DNA from: Granulicatella sp041433555
Lineage (GTDB): Bacteria > Bacillota > Bacilli > Lactobacillales > Aerococcaceae
Assembly: GCF_041433555.1 (NCBI RefSeq)
Contig: NZ_JAPWBR010000022.1
Location: 1-31,279 of the forward strand
Reading direction: 5' to 3'
DNA: 31,279 bases
Of this stretch, positions 22,935 through 28,814 are shown one piece after another. The notes under the pieces were generated by a model, which did not search any database, was not told where the DNA came from, and saw only the letters and a program-made list of their open reading frames with translations. Every line of letters starts with the position of its first letter. Within the stretch, counting starts at the first letter, position 1. The translations under genes and the position numbers were made by a program.

Positions 22935-23285
22935 ATGATAGGCTTTGAATTGGATGTTTTATATAACTTAATATACATGATTATCGGTTACTCCCTATTA
23001 AACTTAACTGTTAGCTTAATAGCTAATTTTAGAAAAAAGAATACGCCTGGAAATAACTACATTTACATGAGCATACTCTGTTCTTTCGGTACAATTCCAT
23101 TGCTATTTCTTTACTATCCTCTCTCGTTAGTAGCTTGGTTTATCAGCATAGTGTTATATTGTCGCGGAGCTGAAATGAATCATGAAGAAAAAAAAGATTA
23201 CATTCCACTGTCTTATTTGTTTAGTATAACGATTGCAGCGATTATTACATTGGCACTATTTTCGATATTTTCACTTCATTCATGA
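22935..23285 (+). CDS. Small membrane protein, array member 4
   Basis: 116 residues from ATG 22935 with GGAGG ahead. Closest relative is member 3 (shared KNTPGN block and SILCS-type second helix). The central segment AWFISIVLYCRGAEMNHEEKKD keeps Trp, Cys and Gly. Four candidate helices, short charged tail loop. Function unknown. Confidence 0.75.
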   Translation: MIGFELDVLYNLIYMIIGYSLLNLTVSLIANFRKKNTPGNNYIYMSILCSFGTIPLLFLYYPLSLVAWFISIVLYCRGAEMNHEEKKDYIPLSYLFSITIAAIITLALFSIFSLHS

Positions 23286-23320
23286 TTGAACTATTAATTG
23301 TTTAAAGAAAGGAACTTTAT

Positions 23321-23668
23321 ATGCTCGGATTAATCATAAGTTTACAAGGGCTTGCTGTTATCGCTTTTCTCTTCGGAGCATTCAATGCTTCGAAAGGGTT
23401 AAAAATGTTTTCAGAAGATTATGGAGCGCCACAAGGCTACTTGATGTGCATCGGCGGAGCACTCACCGGTTTGTCTGCTACAATGTTTATGCCCATTAAA
23501 CCAATGGGAATCATTCTTTGGATTATCGGTTCTATCTGCTGTTTCATCGGAGTTAGTTGGTATGATAAAACTCACAAAGATCAGATATCCGGACAAATCA
23601 TCCGTATTTTCACGATGGTTTTTGTCCTTGTGATTCTTTATTTCTCCTACAACATCCCATATCATTAA
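23321..23668 (+). CDS. Small membrane protein, array member 5
   Basis: 115 residues, four candidate helices. MCIGGALTGLSATMFMPI and ILWIIGSICCFIGVSWYDKTHKDQ are the shared blocks. It starts 35 bases after member 4 with AAAGGAA ahead and is followed by a strong terminator, so genes 1-5 form one transcription unit. Confidence 0.75.
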   Translation: MLGLIISLQGLAVIAFLFGAFNASKGLKMFSEDYGAPQGYLMCIGGALTGLSATMFMPIKPMGIILWIIGSICCFIGVSWYDKTHKDQISGQIIRIFTMVFVLVILYFSYNIPYH

Positions 23669-23674
23669 AAAACG

Positions 23675-23721
23675 GGTCTTCCACTGCTATTTCATTTATA
23701 ATAGAGTGGAAGACCTTTTTA
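23675..23721 (+). terminator. Terminator after array member 5
   Basis: GGTCTTCCACT (23675-23685) and AGTGGAAGACC (23705-23715) form a perfect 11-bp stem, followed by five T. The loop contains TATAAT, which could act as the -10 box for member 6. Confidence 0.85.
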
Positions 23722-23761
23722 GTACTCTTCGCATCATTTAATCTTATAGGGAGAATTTCTT

Positions 23762-24106
23762 ATGCTTAATATAATCATTTTTGTATTGTTTATTGCCATA
23801 GTTACCTTCCTTTTCATTCTCTATCACATAGTGAGGGGCCTGAAAGTATTACTCTTTCAGAAAAATCATAAGGGTGGTTGGTACTTACTAATCGGTTCAT
23901 CAATCCTAATTGCTCTCTTTATTTATACTAAATATGTTGATTTTTCTTCCGTTCGAAACTTTGTGACTCCAATGTGGTGTATTGGCGGTATCCTATGTTT
24001 TATCGGTGATTATATTGCCGATAAAGAATCTGGACAAATAAAACTAGCCCCTACCCTCATTCGAATCATCGCCTTTTGCATTTCACTTATTGCGCTCTCT
24101 GTATAA
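23762..24106 (+). CDS. Small membrane protein, array member 6
   Basis: 114 residues with four candidate helices. Central motif MWCIGGILCFIGDYIADKESGQIKLAPTLIRI closely resembles member 5. It has its own ribosome site (AGGGAGAA) and lies between two terminators, so it is expressed as a separate unit. Function unknown. Confidence 0.72.
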   Translation: MLNIIIFVLFIAIVTFLFILYHIVRGLKVLLFQKNHKGGWYLLIGSSILIALFIYTKYVDFSSVRNFVTPMWCIGGILCFIGDYIADKESGQIKLAPTLIRIIAFCISLIALSV

Positions 24107-24122
24107 AAATACTAATTCCAAG

Positions 24123-24150
24123 AAGACTCGACCCGCGAGTCTTTTCTTAT
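24123..24150 (+). terminator. Terminator after array member 6
   Basis: AAGACTCG (24123-24130) pairs with CGAGTCTT (24136-24143), followed by TTCTTATTTC. The hairpin and its T-rich tail, ending in AGCACCC, are nearly repeated after member 7, so gene and terminator were probably duplicated together. Confidence 0.8.
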
Positions 24151-24209
24151 TTCCAGCACCCTAGTTCATTCAAACGTGTCTTATCCAAGCATTTCCACTA
24201 TAATAAAGA

Positions 24210-24239
24210 CGAAGGTATACTATCCCTTCGCATTTTTTT
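24210..24239 (+). terminator. Hairpin with T-run ahead of array member 7
   Basis: CGAAGG (24210-24215) pairs with CCTTCG (24225-24230), followed by CA and seven T. TATAAT lies at 24199-24204, immediately upstream, so this may be a leader attenuator of member 7 rather than a plain terminator. Confidence 0.55.
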
Positions 24240-24259
24240 ACGTAATTGGAGATATGATT

Positions 24260-24610
24260 ATGGTTTTACTATTCTATTATATTTTTCTTTTTAGATTTAT
24301 TATCTACGTCTTTCCTCTCTACCATATACTCTACGGATTGATAGCAGTTTTTATCCTCAAAAAGCCTAAAGCTGGCTTATGCCTCATTCTTGGCGGCGCA
24401 ATCCTTGAAACACTTGCTTATTTCGTTTTTTATAGTTCTAATACTATTCCCTGGCTTAAACAATACCTTACTATTCCCTGGACGATCGGTTGCCTCCTAT
24501 GCTATACCGGCATTTATTTAGTTGATAAAGAAAAAAATAAACTAAACCTCTTCTTCTTTTTCATCCAAACTATATGCTTCGCCTTCTTCCACTACGCCTT
24601 ATCCAACTAA
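24260..24610 (+). CDS. Small membrane protein, array member 7
   Basis: 116 residues from the second ATG (24260), 8 bases after GGAG; the ATG at 24254 is too close to that site. Four candidate helices. IPWTIGCLLCYTGIYLVDKEKNKL matches the central motif of members 5 and 6. It is transcribed alone and ended by its own terminator. Function unknown. Confidence 0.7.
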   Translation: MVLLFYYIFLFRFIIYVFPLYHILYGLIAVFILKKPKAGLCLILGGAILETLAYFVFYSSNTIPWLKQYLTIPWTIGCLLCYTGIYLVDKEKNKLNLFFFFIQTICFAFFHYALSN

Positions 24611-24623
24611 CTTTAAATCAACC

Positions 24624-24650
24624 AAAGACTCGCGTGGCGAGTCTTTTCCT
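24624..24650 (+). terminator. Terminator after array member 7
   Basis: AAAGACTCGC (24624-24633) and GCGAGTCTTT (24637-24646), a perfect 10-bp stem with a 3-base loop, followed by T-rich sequence. Near copy of the member 6 terminator. Confidence 0.85.
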
Positions 24651-24686
24651 ATTTCTAGCACCCCACTAAGCAGTTTAAAAAGTTAC

Positions 24687-24711
24687 AGCACCCCATGTCG
24701 CGGATGTTCCG
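24687..24711. repeat. 25-bp direct repeat, copy 1
   Basis: AGCACCCCA followed by TGTCGCGGATGTTCCG; it recurs at 24865-24889 with only two adjacent bases swapped. The pair flanks a long hairpin. The region has no open frame that looks coding. Confidence 0.8.
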
Positions 24712-24730
24712 TAGTTGAACTCAGGCTCAC

Positions 24731-24811
24731 AGGCCAGACGTCCATTTCCTGATATGTCCGCACGACTCGTTCCGAGTCCCTTGCGGCATATCAGTCCAAT
24801 GATTCTGGCCT
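24731..24811. repeat. Long hairpin between the 25-bp repeats
   Basis: Nested pairing: AGGCCAGA/TCTGGCCT (24731-24738, 24804-24811), CTGATATG/CATATCAG (24749-24756, 24787-24794), CCGCA/TGCGG (24758-24762, 24782-24786) and GACTCG/CGAGTC around a TTC loop (24764-24778). Internal loops are about ten bases on each side. No T-run follows, so it is not a simple terminator. Confidence 0.75.
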
Positions 24812-24864
24812 AAGCGTTCGCCTTCGTATCCTGTTGTTAGCGACGAATCACCACCTCAATGAAA

Positions 24865-24889
24865 AGCACCCACTGTCGCGGATGTTCCG
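24865..24889. repeat. 25-bp direct repeat, copy 2
   Basis: Second copy of 24687-24711 (23 of 25 positions identical), 178 bases away. Confidence 0.8.
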
Positions 24890-24961
24890 GTGTAGACGAA
24901 GTAAATTAATATCGTTCAAAAGCCAGACCCTCTCATTTTTCGCTCAAAAAAATAAAGAAAA

Positions 24962-25310
24962 ATTCGTTGAACCATTGTGTTTCGAAAAATAGAAGCTTGC
25001 GAGTTTCTTTGGATTCTCTCCAAACGCCTAAGGAGGATAAACGAAAAGAATCAGTTTATTGAAAGAATAGTGGGACTAAGCATTAAAACGAATTAGGGGA
25101 CGTAGGAATTTATTCCGTACGTCCCCTTTGAGGCTTTAAAGGTGCAAGACCCAGGCTTGCACCGGTGCCCCACTATAACTCTTTCAATAATAAAACTGAT
25201 TCTGAACTCGTTTATCCGACAACGCACTTTTCCTCTAAAATCCAAAGAAACGAAGCGAAGCTTCGCCTATTCTTTCAAGCACACACTCATAACACAATGG
25301 TTCAACGAAT
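24962..25310 (-). repeat. Long imperfect inverted repeat with conserved structured core (element 2)
   Basis: The outermost arms ATTCGTTGAACCATTGTGTT (24962-24981) and their exact complement (25291-25310) pair over 20 bp. Inner arms continue: GAAGCTT plus TTTCTTTGGATT near 24992-25016 with the complementary stretch near 25239-25263, and GGATAAACG...GAATCAG...TTGAAAGA...ATAGTGGG (25034-25073) with the matching stretch near 25170-25217. The tip carries the same core as element 1. The arm sequences differ from element 1, which argues against an ordinary transposon. It lies beyond the mscL terminator. Confidence 0.78.
25096..25170 (-). ncRNA. Candidate structured RNA core, copy 2
   Basis: Hairpin B GGGGACGTA/TACGTCCCC (25096-25126), TTTGAGGCTT (25127-25136), four bases, hairpin A GGTGCAAG/CTTGCACC with loop ACCCAGG (25141-25163), GGTGCCC (25164-25170). 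Compared with copy 1, four of eight base pairs in stem A change and every change is compensated on the other side, while both flanking blocks and all spacings stay fixed. This is what selection on structure looks like, though two copies are a small sample. Confidence 0.5.
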
Positions 25311-25355
25311 TTTATCCTTTTATTTCATCACCATTTAATTTGTTTTTTTGCACAC

Positions 25356-25382
25356 AAAAAGCCGAGAGGGTTCTCGGCTTTT
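25356..25382 (-). terminator. Terminator of mscL
   Basis: AAAAGCCGAGA and TCTCGGCTTTT form a perfect 11-bp stem (25357-25367, 25372-25382). It begins 8 bases after the mscL stop codon. Confidence 0.9.
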
Positions 25383-25390
25383 CAAGGCGA

Positions 25391-25771
25391 TTATTTGTTT
25401 GCTAATAAGTCGCGGATTTCTTTTAAGTAATCTTCTGCAGTTGGTGCAGCTGGAGCAGCTTCTTCAACTTGATTTTTCTTAGCTAATTCAGAAGCTTTGT
25501 TCATACCTTTAATGATTAAGAACAATACAGCGCCAACGATTACGAAGTTGATGATTGCAGCGATGAAAGCACCGATACCGATTTGAGCAGAACCTAAACG
25601 GAATGAAACTGCTGCGATATCTCCTGTGTTTGCTACCATAGCGATGATTGGTGAAATAATATCATTTACTAATGAATCAATGATTGCTTTGAAAGCTCCA
25701 CCGATGATAACCGCTACTGCTAATTCAACGATATTCCCGCGCATTAAAAACTCTTTAAACTCTTTTAACAT
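25391..25771 (-). CDS. mscL: Large-conductance mechanosensitive channel
   Basis: 126 residues. The amphipathic N-terminal helix (MLKEFKEFLMRGNIVELAVAVIIGGAFKAIIDSLVNDIISP) and pore helix 1 are highly typical, then an extracytoplasmic loop, a second helix (IGAFIAAIINFVIVGAVLFLIIKGMN) and a C-terminal helical bundle (AEDYLKEIRDLLANK). MscL opens at extreme membrane tension to release solutes after osmotic down-shock. AGGAGG lies 9 bases ahead of the ATG. Single gene with its own terminator. Confidence 0.97.
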   Translation of the reverse strand: MLKEFKEFLMRGNIVELAVAVIIGGAFKAIIDSLVNDIISPIIAMVANTGDIAAVSFRLGSAQIGIGAFIAAIINFVIVGAVLFLIIKGMNKASELAKKNQVEEAAPAAPTAEDYLKEIRDLLANK

Positions 25772-25817
25772 AAATGTTTTCCTCCTTTGTTTTTTAGGTT
25801 AAATAATTACCTTAAAC

Positions 25818-25846
25818 AGAATACTAAAATTAAAACTAAAATACAA
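25818..25846 (-). promoter_or_regulatory. Possible mscL promoter
   Basis: TTGTAT (25841-25846), 17 bases, TATTCT (25818-25823) on the minus strand, in a very AT-rich gap. No clear terminator is seen after the upstream FAD oxidoreductase gene, so read-through could also contribute. Confidence 0.4.
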
Positions 25847-25864
25847 CTAAAAACATTCAGAAAT

Positions 25865-26986
25865 TTACACTTTTCGTACATAATTTTGCGGAGTGTATTT
25901 TTCTACCGAAAATCCGACTTCTTCCCCTGCAGCCATGCGCGCCAACAATTCGCCAATCCAGACACCGCTCGTAAGCCCTGAAGAGCCCAAACCACTTGCC
26001 ACGAAGGCATTTGTCGTGTTTGGAACTTCGCCAAAGAACGGTAGAAAATCGGAAGTATACGCACGCGTTCCTACGCGCACTCCACTGCGTTTGGCATTTT
26101 TTAAACTTGGAAGACTCGCGCACGCTTCTTCGTACATGCCATTCAAGAGCTCTTCATCTGGAACCAAATCGAAACCTTGCGTATTTTCGTGAGTCGCTCC
26201 GACTAAAATCTTACCATCTGGGAATGGAAGAATATCAATCTCACCATGCAACATGCACACTGGCCATTTCGACGTATCTTCGGTCGTTTCCAAGGTTAGT
26301 TCAATCAACTGACCCTTTTGCGGACGAACATCCACATAGTAGCCAAGCGGTTCGAGAAGTTCTTTCACCCACGCACCACTAGAAAGGACCACCGCATCGA
26401 AGGCTTGTACCTCGCCGTCAAGACGCACACGGACCTCTTCGCCCCTTGCTTCAAGCGTTACTTTTTCACGGACCACACGAGCTCCGTTCTTCTCTGCCTG
26501 TTCTAATAGAAGTGTCACAAGCAACTCGCCGTCCACGCGTCCACCGCCGCTACAATAGAGTGCACTGTCTGGATTCGACCAGCCCGGAATCACACGCGTC
26601 ACGTCTTCTGGAGTTAAGGCACGCACCTCGCCAATCATCGGCGCATCCACGCGTCGCTCCACGGCCATCTCTTCGACCTTCGCCAATTGCTTTGCGGTAT
26701 GCTTGAAAATGTACGCTCCGACTTGCTCATACGGCAACTCACTGACACCATCTGCACGCAACTGATCCATCAACTGCGGATAGTACGCCGCGCCGTGAGA
26801 CACGAGTAGATACCAGTCTTTATTGCGACGTTGCGACAACCATGGGCAAATAATCCCGGCAGCCGCCTTCGTTGCTTGACCCACGCCCGCGTCAAATACC
26901 GTTACTTCGATTCCCTTTTTGCTGAGCTGATACGCCGCAGTCGCCCCAACGATACCAGCCCCTACAATCGCTACTTTCTTCGTCAT
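25865..26986 (-). CDS. FAD-dependent oxidoreductase of the DAO (D-amino acid/glycine oxidase) family
   Basis: 373 residues from ATG 26986; AGGAG sits 8 bases ahead and overlaps the amidase stop, whereas an in-frame GTG at 26995 would overlap that site. VAIVGAGIVGATAAYQLSKKGIEVTVFDAG is the dinucleotide-binding motif. VVLSSGAWVKELL and the C-terminal ASGLGSSGLTSGVWIGELLARM complete the FAD-binding DAO fold. Family members oxidise D-amino acids, glycine, sarcosine or similar amines to imines with H2O2 as by-product. It shares an operon with an amidase, so oxidation of an amine or amino acid released by that enzyme is plausible. Exact substrate unknown. Confidence 0.88.
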   Translation of the reverse strand: MTKKVAIVGAGIVGATAAYQLSKKGIEVTVFDAGVGQATKAAAGIICPWLSQRRNKDWYLLVSHGAAYYPQLMDQLRADGVSELPYEQVGAYIFKHTAKQLAKVEEMAVERRVDAPMIGEVRALTPEDVTRVIPGWSNPDSALYCSGGGRVDGELLVTLLLEQAEKNGARVVREKVTLEARGEEVRVRLDGEVQAFDAVVLSSGAWVKELLEPLGYYVDVRPQKGQLIELTLETTEDTSKWPVCMLHGEIDILPFPDGKILVGATHENTQGFDLVPDEELLNGMYEEACASLPSLKNAKRSGVRVGTRAYTSDFLPFFGEVPNTTNAFVASGLGSSGLTSGVWIGELLARMAAGEEVGFSVEKYTPQNYVRKV

Positions 26987-26997
26987 CTTCTTCACTC

Positions 26998-28446
26998 CTA
27001 GCTGAAGTCTCTAGTTTCAAATTGCCCTTCGCGTTCAAACCACTCGGCCACTGTTAAAAGCAGTGCCTCTTGTCCACGCGCCGCCATTAACTGCACGCCG
27101 ATTGGAAGTCCTTTTTCGGTTAAATGCACCGGCAAACTAATCGCTGGTGCGCCTGTAATATTGGATAATTGCGTAAACGGTGTCAGCGCAAGTGTTCGGT
27201 CAAACATGCGCCAAATCACACTTTGTTGTTCAGGCACACTTAGTTCGTCCATATGCTCTAACGCGTATCGCACCGATTCTTCCATCGGGAATTGCGTATG
27301 AAGCGGAGCCACATCGCTCACACTCGGCGTTACAATCAAGTCATACTGCTCATGCACTTTTTCCATCGCATGCGCATACGTGTCCCATTTCGACAAAGCC
27401 GCGCTGTAATCTTTAGCTAAAATGCGTTCCCCTGACTGGTAAATGCCCCAGGTCATGAGTTCCATATCGTCTTTCGTGAACTTGCGGCCAAAACTTGCCT
27501 CCATGCCTTGGAACATCGCCGCCGTCTCCACACTATTCATCACGTAGTAGTTCTTCATCACTTCCACGCCGTCGACTGGCCAGCCAATCGGTTCGACCAC
27601 ACAGCCGACACCTTCTAGGAAAGCCACGGCCTTACGAAGTGCCTCCTTGGCTTCTGGAGCGACCACACTTTCAATAGGAGACTTCTCAATCACGCCCACT
27701 CGAAGCGGACGGTTTGGAAGAGCGTCCCAATCTTTAATAAGCGGAGTTAAAAACGGACTGTCTTTTTGCTCGACTTGCATCCATTTCAACAACTCGCGGG
27801 TATCACGGACCGTCTTCGTCATCGCAAAATTCACCGAAGCGCCTTGCCAGCCACGATAGCTACCAGGGCCGACAGGAATGCGACCACGACTCGGCTTCAA
27901 CCCGATGAGACCTGTAAAGCTCGCCGGAATTCGAATCGAACCACCGCCGTCACTCGCCCCCGCAATCGGAACGATGCCACCAGCCACGGCAGATGCCGCA
28001 CCACCGCTTGAACCACCAGCGTTACGATTCAAATCATACGGATTATTCGCAGTGCCCCACAACTGCGGCTCCGTCATATTCTTAAAGCCAAATTCCGGCG
28101 TATTCGTACGTCCAACAATGATAAAACCCGCTGCTTCCAGACGCTTCACGAAATTATCGGTACGGTTTACTGGAATTCCCTTCAAGAGCTTACTTCCCGC
28201 ACTCGATGGTTCCCCTGCTTGATTTTGCCCGAGGTCCTTCAAGAGAAGCGGTACCCCGCCAAACGGCAGCCCTTCAAACGAACGCGACCCTGCTTCTTCT
28301 AGCGCACGCTCTGCCTGCAAGTGCACAACCGCGTTTAGGCTTGGATTTCGTTGTTCAATTTTCTCTAATGTCTCTTGGACTAATTCCTTTGGAGATACCT
28401 CGCCACTAGCGATAGCCTCTCTCATCTCGATGGCGTCTTTCCACAT
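26998..28446 (-). CDS. Amidase-signature hydrolase
   Basis: 482 residues. Complete Ser-cisSer-Lys triad: Lys70 in PLLLKDLGQ, Ser146 in AGGSSGGA and Ser170 in ASDGGGSIRIP, followed by LIGLKPSRGRIPVGP. Length is normal for the family. ATG 28446 is chosen because the likely transcription start (about 28467) leaves only three bases before an in-frame ATG at 28464. Substrates of such amidases range from small amides to Glu-tRNA amide donors; free-standing members near a DAO-type oxidase are usually catabolic. First gene of a two-gene operon, stop codon 11 bases ahead of the oxidase ATG. Confidence 0.9.
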   Translation of the reverse strand: MWKDAIEMREAIASGEVSPKELVQETLEKIEQRNPSLNAVVHLQAERALEEAGSRSFEGLPFGGVPLLLKDLGQNQAGEPSSAGSKLLKGIPVNRTDNFVKRLEAAGFIIVGRTNTPEFGFKNMTEPQLWGTANNPYDLNRNAGGSSGGAASAVAGGIVPIAGASDGGGSIRIPASFTGLIGLKPSRGRIPVGPGSYRGWQGASVNFAMTKTVRDTRELLKWMQVEQKDSPFLTPLIKDWDALPNRPLRVGVIEKSPIESVVAPEAKEALRKAVAFLEGVGCVVEPIGWPVDGVEVMKNYYVMNSVETAAMFQGMEASFGRKFTKDDMELMTWGIYQSGERILAKDYSAALSKWDTYAHAMEKVHEQYDLIVTPSVSDVAPLHTQFPMEESVRYALEHMDELSVPEQQSVIWRMFDRTLALTPFTQLSNITGAPAISLPVHLTEKGLPIGVQLMAARGQEALLLTVAEWFEREGQFETRDFS

Positions 28447-28473
28447 AGTTTCACGTCCCTTCATGTCTTCCTT

Positions 28474-28502
28474 ATTGTACAGTGAAACGGAAAGTCGGTA
28501 AA
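28474..28502 (-). promoter_or_regulatory. Promoter of the amidase-oxidase operon
   Basis: TTTACC (28497-28502), 17 bases, TACAAT (28474-28479) on the minus strand. The implied leader is about 20 bases and includes AAGGGA, the likely ribosome site of the amidase. Confidence 0.6.
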
Positions 28503-28688
28503 GGCTCATGCAGCAGGGACCACGTCGATACCGACAGAAAGTACTAGAATTTTTTGGAAACAAATTCAGAAAAAATGACTCCTATTACCGTTTATTCCTG
28601 ACTTTTTCAACGTGATTTTGGAAATTGAAGAAAATATGAAGAAACTATTGAGAAATATATAAAAATCGGTAGTAAAAATTTATATTTG

Positions 28689-28697
28689 TGATATAAT
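28689..28697 (+). promoter_or_regulatory. Extended -10 promoter of the LPXTG adhesin
   Basis: TGATATAAT, an extended -10 box with a perfect TATAAT at 28692-28697; no good -35 match 17 bases upstream. The leader to the ATG is about 110 bases and has no obvious riboswitch. The stretch 28503-28688 is AT-rich and otherwise empty. Confidence 0.6.
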
Positions 28698-28814
28698 AAT
28701 ACATATAAACTATACCGAGAACAGTAACTAGACGGCTTTTTGCAAGGGTTGCTCTATTTTTTTGGAGATTTTAGTTACTTTTCTCACAATTTAATACCTT
28801 TAGGAGGAAAAATA

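Noticed and set aside
25096..25130. Resemblance of GGGGACGTA to the 5' end of tmRNA
   Set aside because: None of the other tmRNA landmarks (tag frame, T-arm, CCA end) is present; the match is a short hairpin stem.
24650..25390. CRISPR array
   Set aside because: The repeats here number only two per type, with unequal spacing and internal hairpins, and no cas genes are nearby.
25141..25405. 87-codon plus-strand open frame in the repeat region
   Set aside because: It runs through the structured core, the right arm and the mscL terminator, and has no ribosome site.
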